Of a stretch of 64,000 nt of DNA, positions 47,672-56,245 are shown in pieces. The notes beneath the pieces are model-generated. The model saw only the letters and a list, made by a program, of their open reading frames with translations, was not told where the DNA came from and searched no databases. Origin of the DNA: an uncultured Alphaproteobacteria bacterium (GTDB taxonomy: Bacteria > Pseudomonadota > Alphaproteobacteria > Geminicoccales > Geminicoccaceae); the NCBI GenBank assembly GCA_937995535.1, contig CALKJU010000054.1, positions 62,001 to 126,000 of the forward strand. The letters are read 5' to 3'. How positions within the stretch are numbered: the first letter of the stretch is position 1; the number at the start of each line of letters is the position of its first letter. Both the position numbers and the translations under genes were made by a program.

Positions 47672-48826
47672 ATGGTGGTGCTGATCGGCACGTCGGCGTC
47701 CGAGACCCTGGTCGGCACGGATCTCGCCGACACGCTCTTCGGCGGCAGCGGCGACGACGTCCTCCTCGGCCGCGGCGGCGACGACCTCCTGTTCGGCGGC
47801 AGCGGCAACGACACCCTCGATGGCGGCGACGGCGACGACCAGCTCGTCGGCGGGAGCGGCGACGACTGGCTGATTGGGGGCAATGGCGGTGACGAGCTGT
47901 TCGGCAGCTCTGGACTTGACTCGCTCAAGGGCGGTGCCGGCAACGACGCGATCTATGCCGGCCTCGACGACGACCGCGCCGCCGGCGGCGACGGCGACGA
48001 CTTCGTCATCGGTCACGACGGTGACGACCAGCTCTTCGGCGACGCCGGCGACGACGCTCTCTATGGCGGCAACGGCAACGACCGGCTGAACGGTGGCGCC
48101 GACGCCGACGCGCTCTATGGCGGCGACGGCGACGACACGCTGGCCGGCGCGGCCGGTGACGACATGATCCGCGGCGACGCCGGCGACGACGTCGTCACCG
48201 GCGCCGAGGGCGACGACCTGCTGCTGGAGGGCGCCGGCAACGGGCGCCTCTACGGCGGGTCCGGCGACGACGTCATGCTCGGCGGCGACGGCGCGGATCT
48301 GCTCGACGGCGGCGACGGGGCCGACGTCCTCTATGGTGGCGGGATCGCCGGACAGCCGGGCGATACGCTCTTCGGCGGCGCCGGGAATGACTTCATCGAA
48401 GGCGGTGCCGGCAACGACACGATGCATGGCGGCACCGGGGCCGACCAGTTCGCCTTCCTGTGGGACCCGCAGGGCGCACTGACCGGCACGCCGACCTCCG
48501 CCGGCAGCGACTCGATCCTCGACTTCGGCGCCGGCGACACCTTGATCTTCGATCTCTACGGGCGGCTGTCGGACGGTCGCCTCGCCTATGTCGACGCGGC
48601 GCTGTGGCTCGCGACCGGGCGTTACACCGCGTCCACGCCGGGTGGCTTCGTCCTGCGCATCTCGCGCATCGTCGAGGACGCGTTCGGCGTGTCGTTCGAC
48701 CGCATGGAGCGGGTCCGTCTCGACGGGGTCGCCCATGTCGACATCGACACCGTCGTGCCCGACCTGGTCGAGCGCGGCATCACCCTCGGCATCCCGCAGA
48801 TCCTGCCCGACGGCACGATCGTCTAG
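47672..48826 (+). CDS. RTX/hemolysin-type calcium-binding repeat protein
   Basis: 384 residues, ATG preceded by AAGGAG. Residues 5 to about 265 are roughly two dozen nonapeptide repeats of the GGxGxDxLx type (GGSGDDVLLGRGGDDLLFG...), which fold into a calcium-loaded beta roll. The section ending DQFAFLWDPQG...DSILDFGAGDTLIFDL is the usual transition in serralysin-type C-termini, followed by about 85 unrepeated residues. There is no N-terminal signal peptide, so secretion through a type I system via the C-terminus is expected. No such exporter, protease or lipase domain is present here. The biological role (adhesin, surface protein) is open. Confidence 0.88.
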   Translation: MVVLIGTSASETLVGTDLADTLFGGSGDDVLLGRGGDDLLFGGSGNDTLDGGDGDDQLVGGSGDDWLIGGNGGDELFGSSGLDSLKGGAGNDAIYAGLDDDRAAGGDGDDFVIGHDGDDQLFGDAGDDALYGGNGNDRLNGGADADALYGGDGDDTLAGAAGDDMIRGDAGDDVVTGAEGDDLLLEGAGNGRLYGGSGDDVMLGGDGADLLDGGDGADVLYGGGIAGQPGDTLFGGAGNDFIEGGAGNDTMHGGTGADQFAFLWDPQGALTGTPTSAGSDSILDFGAGDTLIFDLYGRLSDGRLAYVDAALWLATGRYTASTPGGFVLRISRIVEDAFGVSFDRMERVRLDGVAHVDIDTVVPDLVERGITLGIPQILPDGTIV

Positions 48827-48828
48827 CC

Positions 48829-49308
48829 TCAGCGCACCTGGAAAACCTTCTTACCCCAGATGCCGACTTCCTGGCTCTCGGCGATTCGCTGCAGGGCGTG
48901 GTACTCGGCGGGCGCATCGGAGCGGGCCACGGCCCAGCCCTCGGCCACCAGCATGGCACCGAGATCCTCGCGCGGCTCGAACAGCCGCCGCGCGCGCATG
49001 CCGCAATAGGCCTCGACGGTGCCGTCGTCGCGCGCGCGCACCACCTCGCAGATCAGGAAGCCGCGCACCCGCTCGTGGAGAAAGACCACGGAAGCTGGTG
49101 CGCAGAAGGTCGGGCTGAGCAGCGTGCTGCAAGTCCGCCCGGTGCGCGGCAGCCAGATGCCGAACAGACGGATGATGTCGCCATGGATGCGGATCGTGCC
49201 GTCGCTTCGGACCGTCGCCGGTCCTTCGATGGTGCGTGCGATGGCAGCGCCGGACGCGACCGCAACCAGCGACGCGAGGAGGCCGAGCACGGCCATCGGA
49301 CGGGCCAT
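48829..49308 (-). CDS. Degenerate SNase-like secreted protein
   Basis: 159 residues from the ATG at 49306-49308. A signal peptide (VLGLLASLVAVASGAAIA) precedes a thermonuclease-type OB-fold: GTIRIHGDIIRLFGIWLP, then CEVVRARDDGTVEAYCGMRARRLFEPREDLGAMLVAEGWAVARSDAPAEYHALQRIAESQEVGIWG. The active-site motif that is normally RLxGIDAPE is RLFGIWLPR, so the usual acidic residues are missing and nuclease activity is doubtful. Four cysteines (in TCSTLLSPTFC, LICEV and AYCGM) may form disulfides. It lies two bases from the RTX stop (convergent). Confidence 0.75.
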   Translation of the reverse strand: MARPMAVLGLLASLVAVASGAAIARTIEGPATVRSDGTIRIHGDIIRLFGIWLPRTGRTCSTLLSPTFCAPASVVFLHERVRGFLICEVVRARDDGTVEAYCGMRARRLFEPREDLGAMLVAEGWAVARSDAPAEYHALQRIAESQEVGIWGKKVFQVR

Positions 49309-49328
49309 CGCGGTCCCGCGACGCTCGC

Positions 49329-50633
49329 TCAGGGGTAGACCGGGAAGCGGGCGCAGAGCCGAGCGACCTCGTCGCGGACCCGCGCCGTCGCGGTCTCGAC
49401 CGTGCCGGCGGCGAGGCCGTCCAGCACGTCGCTGATGAGGTGGCCGATGGTCTGGAACTCGGCGACGCCGAAGCCGCGCGTCGTGCCGGCGGGCGTGCCG
49501 AGGCGGATCCCCGAGGTCACCGTCGGTTTCTCCGTGTCGAACGGGATCCCGTTCTTGTTGCAGGTGATCCGCGCCTCGCCGAGCGTCACCTCGGCGGCGT
49601 TGCCCTTCACCCCCTTGGGACGAAGATCGACCAGCATGAGGTGGTTGTCGGTTCCGCCGGTGACCACGGCGCAGCCGCGCTCGACCATCACCGCGGCGAG
49701 CGCCTTGGCGTTCGCCACGACCTGGCGGCAATAGGCACGGAACTCCGGGCGCAGCGCCTCGCCGAACGCCGCCGCCTTGGCGGCGATCACGTGCATGAGC
49801 GGTCCACCCTGCAGGCCGGGAAACACCGCGGCGTTGATCTTCTTGGCGATCTCCGCGTCGTCGGTGAGCACGATGCCGCCGCGCGGGCCGCGCAGCGTCT
49901 TGTGCGTGGTCGACGTCACCACATGCGCGTGCGGCAGCGGCGAGGGATGCAGGCCCGCGGCCACGAGCCCGGCGATGTGCGCCATGTCGACGAGCAGGAA
50001 GGAGCCGGCCGCGTCGGCGATCCGGCGGAAGCGCTCGAAGTCGATCACGCGCGAATAGGCCGAGGCGCCGGCGATGATCAGGCGCGGCCGATGCTCGAGC
50101 GCGAGGCGCTCGACCTCGTCATAGTCGATGCGGTGATCCTCGCGCCGTACGCCATAGTGCACGGCCTTGAACCACTTTCCCGACTGCGCCGGCCGCGCGC
50201 CGTGCGTGAGATGACCGCCGGCGGCGAGGTCCATGCCGAGGATCACGTCGCCCGGCTGGCAGAGCGCCAGCATCACCGCGCCGTTGGCCTGGGCACCGGA
50301 GTGCGGCTGGACGTTGGCGAAGGCGCAGCCGAACAGGCGCTTGGCCCGCTCGATCGCCAAGGTCTCGGCGACGTCGACCCACTCGCAGCCGCCATAATAG
50401 CGCCTGCCGGGATAGCCTTCGGCGTATTTGTTGGTCAGAACCGAGCCCTGTGCCTCGAGCACCGCACGGCTGACGATGTTCTCGGATGCGATCAGCTCGA
50501 TCTTGTCGCGCTGCCGGGCCAGTTCGCCGGCGATCGCTGCGGCCAGCTCGGGATCGGTGTCGCGCAACGGTGCGGCGAAGAAGCGCGCGAAGCTGTCGGG
50601 CTGGAGCGCGGGCGCGGGCTCTGGCGTGCTCAA
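49329..50633 (-). CDS. glyA: Serine hydroxymethyltransferase
   Basis: 434 residues, normal length. Motifs: [89 protein letters not shown], and the PLP lysine in [14 protein letters not shown]. It interconverts serine and glycine with transfer of a one-carbon unit to tetrahydrofolate. It is divergent from the cold-shock gene and separated by 20 bases from the SNase-like gene downstream. Confidence 0.97.
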   Translation of the reverse strand: MSTPEPAPALQPDSFARFFAAPLRDTDPELAAAIAGELARQRDKIELIASENIVSRAVLEAQGSVLTNKYAEGYPGRRYYGGCEWVDVAETLAIERAKRLFGCAFANVQPHSGAQANGAVMLALCQPGDVILGMDLAAGGHLTHGARPAQSGKWFKAVHYGVRREDHRIDYDEVERLALEHRPRLIIAGASAYSRVIDFERFRRIADAAGSFLLVDMAHIAGLVAAGLHPSPLPHAHVVTSTTHKTLRGPRGGIVLTDDAEIAKKINAAVFPGLQGGPLMHVIAAKAAAFGEALRPEFRAYCRQVVANAKALAAVMVERGCAVVTGGTDNHLMLVDLRPKGVKGNAAEVTLGEARITCNKNGIPFDTEKPTVTSGIRLGTPAGTTRGFGVAEFQTIGHLISDVLDGLAAGTVETATARVRDEVARLCARFPVYP

Positions 50634-50927
50634 GGTCGACCTCTCGATGTCGGCGGGCGCGCGGCCGGCGCCTCGGTCCGCCCCGCCCTATGGTCGGCCT
50701 GCCGCGGCAGTGCAAGTGCGACGCACGCGATGCCCGGACGACAGTCCCAGGGACGGCAAGTGAAGAAGCATTGCAAGAGCGTCCAGGAGACTGTAACCTA
50801 CTGGTGGGTTGATCTATGGGTTCCTCGACCCGCCGGCGCTGCCGGCGTTTCTCCCGAACGCATCGGAGCCGACCTCACGCGATGGCACGTTGCCACCGCG
50901 TGCACCTAACTACCGTGAGATCACGCT

Positions 50928-51137
50928 TTGCAGACCGGTACCGTCAAGTGGTTCAGCACCGTCAAGGGCTACGGCTTCATCCAGCCGGAGAGTGGCGGCC
51001 CTGACGCCTTCGTCCACATCAGCGCCGTGGAGCGCGCTGGCCTCGACTCGCTGCGCGAGGGCGAGAGGGTCGAGTACGAGCTCGTCCGTGGCAAGAACGG
51101 CAAGAGCTCGGCCGAGAACCTGAAGCGCGTCGCCTGA
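50928..51137 (+). CDS. Cold-shock protein, CspA family
   Basis: 69 residues. A complete cold-shock domain: TGTVKWFSTVKGYGFIQPESGGPDAFVHIS, with RNP1 (KGYGFI) and RNP2 (FVHIS), and ERVEYELVRGKNGKSSAENLKRV at the end. It binds single-stranded nucleic acid as an RNA chaperone. The only start that fits the family is a TTG at 50928-50930, with GTGAGA upstream as a modest ribosome-binding sequence; an upstream ATG is not in frame. The 294-base region to glyA can hold a long 5' leader, as is usual for csp genes. A strong terminator follows. Confidence 0.93.
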   Translation: MQTGTVKWFSTVKGYGFIQPESGGPDAFVHISAVERAGLDSLREGERVEYELVRGKNGKSSAENLKRVA

Positions 51138-51160
51138 CATCGGGCGACAAGCCACGAGCG

Positions 51161-51194
51161 CGCCCTCCGGGCTTCCCGGAGGGCGTTTTCTTTT
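51161..51194 (+). terminator. Intrinsic terminator of the cold-shock gene
   Basis: CGCCCTCCGGG (51161-51171) and CCCGGAGGGCG (51175-51185) form a perfect 11-bp stem with a CTT loop, followed by TTTTCTTTT (51186-51194). It also ends immediately before the prfB stop on the other strand. Confidence 0.95.
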
Positions 51195-51197
51195 CCG

Positions 51198-52320
51198 TCA
51201 CTCCGCGGTCGCGACGCGGCGGTTGCTCACCCCCTGGGCCAAGCTCGCCTCGAGGAAGCGGTCGAGGTCGCCGTCGAGCACCGCCTGCGGATTGCCGCTC
51301 TCCACGCCGGTGCGGAGATCCTTGACCATCTTGTAGGGGTGGAGGACGTAGCTGCGGATCTGGTGGCCCCAGCCGATGTCGGTCTTGTTGGCCTCGATCG
51401 CGTCCGATTCGGCCTGCCGCTTCTTCAGCTCCAGCTCGTAGAGGCGGGCACGGAGCATGTCCATGGCGATCGTCCGGTTGCGGTGCTGCGAGCGGTCCTG
51501 CTGCGAGGCGACCACGATCCCGGTCGGCAGATGGGTGATGCGCACCGCCGAGTCGGTGCGGTTGACGTGCTGGCCACCGGCGCCGCTGGCGCGGTAGGTG
51601 TCGATCTTCAGGTCCTTGTCGAGCACCTCGACCTCGATGGTGTCGTCGATGACCGGGTAGACCCAGACGCTGGCGAAGCTGGTGTGGCGCCGGGCGGCAC
51701 TGTCGAAGGGCGAGATGCGCACCAGCCGGTGGATTCCCGACTCGGTCTTCAGCCAGCCGTAGGCGTTGGGTCCGATCAGCTTGATCGTCGCCGACTTGAT
51801 TCCCGCCTCCTCGCCGGCGCTCTCCTCGACCCACTCGACCTTGTAGCCATGCTGCTCCGCCCAGCGCAGATACATGCGCAGCAGCATCTCGGCCCAGTCC
51901 TGGGACTCGGTGCCGCCGGCGCCGGCATTGACCTCGAGGAAGCAGTCGTTGTGGTCGGCCTCACCCGACAGCATCGATTCGAGCTGCAGGCGCTGGACGC
52001 GGTCGCGCAACGCCGTGAGGTCGGCGGTGATCGCGGCGACCGTCGCCGCGTCGTCCTCGGCTTCGGCCAGCTCGGCCAGCTCGCAGCTGTCGGCGAGGGT
52101 CCGCTCCAGCTCCTGCTGCCGCGCGGTCGCCTCGAGGAGCTGCTGGCGCTCGCGCATGATCGCCTGGGCCCGCGCGGCGTCGTTCCAGAGCTGCGGATCG
52201 GCGGCGAGCGCGTTCAGCTCGTCGAGCCGGTAGAGCGCGCGATCCCAGTCAAAGATGCCTCCGCAGCAGGGTCAGACCCTGCCTGATCTCGTCGGCGAGG
52301 TTGGCGAGCTCGGCGCGCAT
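51198..52320 (-). CDS. prfB: Peptide chain release factor 2, with programmed +1 frameshift
   Basis: 373 residues if frameshifting is used. The first frame starts at the ATG 52318-52320 ([23 protein letters not shown]) and meets TGA at 52249-52251. The sequence there is GGAGG-CAT-CTT-TGA-C, the classic RF2 recoding site with an internal Shine-Dalgarno-like GGAGG and slippery CTT; a +1 shift reads on as Asp-Trp-Asp-Arg from 52250. The main frame has the RF2 tripeptide SPF ([15 protein letters not shown]) and GGQ ([15 protein letters not shown]), and ends RRVATAE. It releases peptides at UGA and UAA. Low RF2 increases frameshifting, an autoregulatory loop. Confidence 0.96.
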
Positions 52321-52381
52321 CGAGGGCTCCGCGGGGCAAGGGTCCGTCGGTCGGCGGGTGTAGGCGAGACCAGCCCGGCCT

Positions 52382-54823
52382 TCAATAAAGTCCGCTGCCG
52401 CCCGGCAAGGCGGCGCCACCGCCGGCGGCCGTCGCGGCGGGTGCGGTGCGGCCGTCGCGCGGCCCCGGCGCGCCGCCGGCCGTCTCGCGCCGCGGCTCCG
52501 TTCCGGGGATGAACGCCTCGGCGATCACCGCAGAGCCGTCGGTCGGCAGGGCGCCGGTCTTGGCGTCGACGCGAACGATGGTGACGCCCGGCGGGGTGCG
52601 GAACGGCACCCGCGGCTGACCGGCCAGAGCCTGCTCCATGACCTCGATCCAGATCGGCAGGGCGACACTGCCGCCGGTCTCGCGCTCGCCAAGGCTGCGC
52701 GGCTGGTCGTAGCCGACCCACACGCCGACCACGAGGTCGGGCGAGAAGCCGATGAACCAGGCGTCCTTGGCGTCGTTCGTCGTCCCGGTCTTGCCGGCCA
52801 GGGGGCGGCCGAGCTTCGCCGCCTGGGCGGCGGTGCCGCGCTCGACCACACCGGTGAGCATGTTGACGATCTGGTAGGCGTAGCGTGGGTCCTCGATCTC
52901 CGGGCGCGTGTCCGGCAGCACCGGTGCGGCCTGCGCCGCCCAATGCGCCGCCGCACAGTCCGCGCACGCCCGGTCGTCGCGACGCAACACGGTACGGCCG
53001 TTGCGGTCCTGGATCCGCTCGACGAAGGCCGGCTCGATCCAGCGCCCGCCGTTGACCAGCATGGCATAGGCCCGGGTCAGGCTGAGCAGGTCGACCTCGC
53101 TGGCACCCAACGCCCCGGCGAGATAAGGCTGCAGGCCGCGGTCGATGCCGAACCGGCGCGCGACGTCGACGACGTTGCCCATACCGACCTCCTGGGCCAG
53201 GCGGATCGTCATGAGGTTGCGCGATTTCTCGAGACCCAGGCGCAGCGTGCTCGGACCGTAGTAGCGATCGCTGTAGTTCTTGGGCCGCCAGACACCGACC
53301 CCCGGGCCGAGGTCGATCTCGATCGGCCCGTCGACGACGATGCTCGCCGGCGTGTAGCCATGCTCCATCGCGGCGAGGTAGACGAACGGCTTGAAGGCGG
53401 AGCCGGGCTGGCGCAGGGCCTGGGTGGCGCGGTCGAACTGGCTCTGCCGGTAGCTGAAGCCGCCGCTCAGCGCGAGCACCCGGCCGGTGTGCGGGTCGAG
53501 TACCACGACGGCCCCCTCGACCTCGGGGCGCTGGCGCAGCGTCCACCGGCCTACCCGGCCCTCCGCCCCGGCCAACCACTCGACCGCCACCACGTCGCCT
53601 GTCGCAACGACGTCGTCGGCCCGCTTCACGGCCGGGCCGAGGCGGCCGTCCGGACCGACGCGCCGCGCCCAGGCGAGCTCGTCGAGAACCAGTTCGCCGC
53701 GGGTGCCGTCGGCGAAGCCAAGCTCGGCGACGCGACCGCCCACCTCGAGCACCACGGCGAGGCGCCAGTCCATGAGCTCGAAGCCTGGATCGAAGCCGGC
53801 AAGCGCCGCCTGCCAATCGCTCCCGGCGCCGGCGGCCTCGATGCGGCCCAGCGGACCGCGCCAGCCCCGGCGCTGATCGTAGGCCGCGAGACCGTGGCGG
53901 AGCGCGCGGTCGGCGATCTGCTGCAGGCGCGGCTGGACGGTGGTCCGCACCGACAGGCCGCCCTCGTAGAAGCCGTCCTCGCCGAACTTCGCGACGAGCT
54001 GCCGGCGGACCGTCTCGGTGAAGAAGTCGGCCTGGGCGAGTTCGGTCGGCGGCCGGGAGCGCAAGGTCAGCGGTTCGGCGCGCGCTTCGGCCAGCGCGGC
54101 GTCGTCGAGGTAGCCGTCCTCGTGCATCCGGCCGAGGACGTAGTTGCGCCGGCCGATCGCCGCCGCGGCGTCGCGCGACGGATCGTAGCGACTCGGCGCC
54201 TTCGGCAGCGCGGCCAGGAACGCGGCCTCGCCCACGCTCAGCTCGTCGAGCGACTTGTCGAAGTAGTTGAGCGCCGCCGCGGCCACGCCGTAGGACCGGT
54301 TGCCGAGGAAGATCTCGTTCAGATAGAGTTCGAGGATGTGATCCTTGGAGAAGGCCCGCTCCATGCGCAGCGCGAGCAGCGCCTCGCGCACCTTGCGGGT
54401 CAGCGACAGCTCGTTGCCGACGAGGAAGTTCTTCGCCACCTGCTGGGTGATCGTCGAGGCGCCTTGCGGCCGCTGCCCGGTCCCCCACTGCTCGAAATTG
54501 GTGACCGCGGCACGCGCGATGCTGGTCAGGTCGATGCCGGGATGCCGATAGAAGTTCTTGTCCTCCGCCGAGATGAAGGCGTGCTTGACCCGGTCGGGGA
54601 TCGCGTCGATCGGGACGAAGACCCGCTTCTCGCGCGCATACTCCGCGAGCAGGCGTCCGTCCCCGGCATGGATGCGCGTCACCGTCGGCGGCTCGTAATC
54701 GGCCAACGCCGCGTAGTCGGGCAGCTCGCCAGCCCAGCGCTGCAGCAGCCACACGCCCGCAAGTCCGCCGACGACGACCACCACCAAGGCGCCGAGCGTC
54801 AAACGCCCCAGCACACCGATCAT
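52382..54823 (-). CDS. mrcA: Penicillin-binding protein 1A
   Basis: About 813 residues from the ATG at 54821-54823; a GTG at 54830-54832 or TTG further up is possible. A membrane anchor (about residues 8-27) is followed by the glycosyltransferase domain (Glu87 in FISAEDKNFYRHPGID; GASTITQQVAKN), an OB-like insert, and the transpeptidase with SAFK (GSAFKPFVYLAAMEHG), SRN (EKSRNLMTIRL) and KTG (AGKTGTTNDAKDAWF). It polymerises and crosslinks peptidoglycan. It lies 61 bases upstream of prfB and 60 downstream of the amidase, all on one strand, the standard alphaproteobacterial order. Confidence 0.96.
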   Translation of the reverse strand: MIGVLGRLTLGALVVVVVGGLAGVWLLQRWAGELPDYAALADYEPPTVTRIHAGDGRLLAEYAREKRVFVPIDAIPDRVKHAFISAEDKNFYRHPGIDLTSIARAAVTNFEQWGTGQRPQGASTITQQVAKNFLVGNELSLTRKVREALLALRMERAFSKDHILELYLNEIFLGNRSYGVAAAALNYFDKSLDELSVGEAAFLAALPKAPSRYDPSRDAAAAIGRRNYVLGRMHEDGYLDDAALAEARAEPLTLRSRPPTELAQADFFTETVRRQLVAKFGEDGFYEGGLSVRTTVQPRLQQIADRALRHGLAAYDQRRGWRGPLGRIEAAGAGSDWQAALAGFDPGFELMDWRLAVVLEVGGRVAELGFADGTRGELVLDELAWARRVGPDGRLGPAVKRADDVVATGDVVAVEWLAGAEGRVGRWTLRQRPEVEGAVVVLDPHTGRVLALSGGFSYRQSQFDRATQALRQPGSAFKPFVYLAAMEHGYTPASIVVDGPIEIDLGPGVGVWRPKNYSDRYYGPSTLRLGLEKSRNLMTIRLAQEVGMGNVVDVARRFGIDRGLQPYLAGALGASEVDLLSLTRAYAMLVNGGRWIEPAFVERIQDRNGRTVLRRDDRACADCAAAHWAAQAAPVLPDTRPEIEDPRYAYQIVNMLTGVVERGTAAQAAKLGRPLAGKTGTTNDAKDAWFIGFSPDLVVGVWVGYDQPRSLGERETGGSVALPIWIEVMEQALAGQPRVPFRTPPGVTIVRVDAKTGALPTDGSAVIAEAFIPGTEPRRETAGGAPGPRDGRTAPAATAAGGGAALPGGSGLY

Positions 54824-54883
54824 GCGGCGCACGATTCCGTTCCCCGCCCCACGTGACACGATCCGACCCTGCCGCAACTTAGT

Positions 54884-55876
54884 TCATGAACCGGACAGGG
54901 AAAAGTAGCGGTCGACGGCACGGGCGATGGCGCGCACCATCTGCTGCTGGTGCGCCGCGCTGGCGAGCTTGCGGGCGTCGGTCGCGTTGGACAGGTAGCC
55001 CAGCTCGATCAGGACCGACGGAATGTCGGGCGCCTTCAGTACGGCGAACCCGGCGAAGCGCCGGTGGCGGCGCAGCAGCGGCGTCACCGCGCCGATCTCC
55101 TCGGCGACAAGGTCGGCGAAGCCGACGGCCTTGTTCTTGGTGCCGCGCTGCGCGAGATCGATCAGGATGGTGGCCACCACCGCGTCGTGCTCGCCGAGAT
55201 CGGCGCCGGCGATGATGTCGGCCTTGTTCTCCTTGGTGGCGAGCCGCTCGGCCTCGGCGTCCGAGGCACGCTCCGAGAGCGTGTAGACGGAGGCCCCGCG
55301 GGTGTGCGGGCGGCCGACCGAATCGGCGTGCAAGGACAGGAACAGGTCACCCCGTGCGGCGCGGGCGCGCGCGATCCGCTCGCGCAGGCCGACATACTCG
55401 TCGTCGCTCCGGGTCAGCGCCACGCGATAGCGACCGGTGCTCTCGAGCAGGCGCCGCAGCTCGAGCGCGACCGCGAGGGTCAGCGTCTTCTCCATCACTC
55501 CGTTGACGCCGATGGCGCCGGGGTCGGCCCCGCCATGGCCCGGGTCGATCACGACGACGGGCGGTGCCCGGGCCGCCTCGCCAGTGGTGTCGGAGCCCGG
55601 TGCGGTACCGGGTCGGGGCAGCGGGATCGGAATCACCGCGCCCGGCCGGGCCGGAAGGGCGGCCGCGCCGTCGAGCGCCCGGTGCAGGCCGCTCGCGGCC
55701 GCGGTCGTCAGGCGGCCGTCGGGTTGGCCGGCAGCGACCGGGATCGCCGAGGCGAGCAGCGCGAGCCCTGTCGCCAAGGCCCCGAGTGCGCGCCATCCCT
55801 CGCGCGAAAAGCGAGCCAGCAGGGATAATCTAACCGCAAAGATAGCAAACCGCATCGACTGCGCGAACACCCGCAC
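54884..55876 (-). CDS. N-acetylmuramoyl-L-alanine amidase (amidase_3)
   Basis: 330 residues from a GTG at 55874-55876; an in-frame ATG eight codons in (55853-55855) is an alternative. An N-terminal hydrophobic segment (signal or anchor) and a Pro-rich linker come first. The zinc amidase domain from about residue 100 has VVIDPGHGGADPGAIG, the ERIARARAARGDLFLSLHADS stretch and the catalytic Glu in PSVLIELGYLSN. It cleaves the amide bond between MurNAc and L-Ala in peptidoglycan, usually in cell separation. It is divergent from rne. Confidence 0.93.
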   Translation of the reverse strand: MRVFAQSMRFAIFAVRLSLLARFSREGWRALGALATGLALLASAIPVAAGQPDGRLTTAAASGLHRALDGAAALPARPGAVIPIPLPRPGTAPGSDTTGEAARAPPVVVIDPGHGGADPGAIGVNGVMEKTLTLAVALELRRLLESTGRYRVALTRSDDEYVGLRERIARARAARGDLFLSLHADSVGRPHTRGASVYTLSERASDAEAERLATKENKADIIAGADLGEHDAVVATILIDLAQRGTKNKAVGFADLVAEEIGAVTPLLRRHRRFAGFAVLKAPDIPSVLIELGYLSNATDARKLASAAHQQQMVRAIARAVDRYFSLSGS

Positions 55877-56245
55877 CTAAGGTAGCGAAGAAAAGGCATT
55901 AACGCATTGGCGTGGTCGCACGCCAGCGGTAAGCTGTTGCCGAGATGATCCGATCACGGCAAAAAATCGCCAGCGGGGCGGTGCGTGTCGCCCCGGCCGG
56001 GGGTGAGAACGTGGCCGATCCGTCGCGTCCGATCGCGCCCCGATCGCCGGCCGGCTTCGACCGTCCCGCATCCCGGCTGCGATCGGCGACCCGCGACAAT
56101 CCTGCCGTGCCCCGCGATCGCGCTTCGGCGCCGCGGTCCGGACACCCTCGACGGGTCGACCGCCCCATGCCGACGGTTTCAACAACTCGCCTCGTGGCGC
56201 CGCCAGTACCGGCTGGGTGTCGCGGGGCTCCGGAGATCCCCCACG
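55877..56245. other. Divergent region and rne leader
   Basis: 369 bases with no supportable gene. The left 100 bases are less GC-rich and probably carry the promoters for the amidase and rne. The remainder would be a long rne 5' leader; RNase E messages are commonly autoregulated through the leader. I see several possible GC stems (for example CCGGCCGG and its complement near 55995 and 56049) but no assignable element. Confidence 0.4.

Noticed and set aside
47690-48460. Regular short repeats considered as a CRISPR array or satellite
   Set aside because: The period is 27 bases and matches RTX nonapeptides in frame, without constant repeats or unique spacers.
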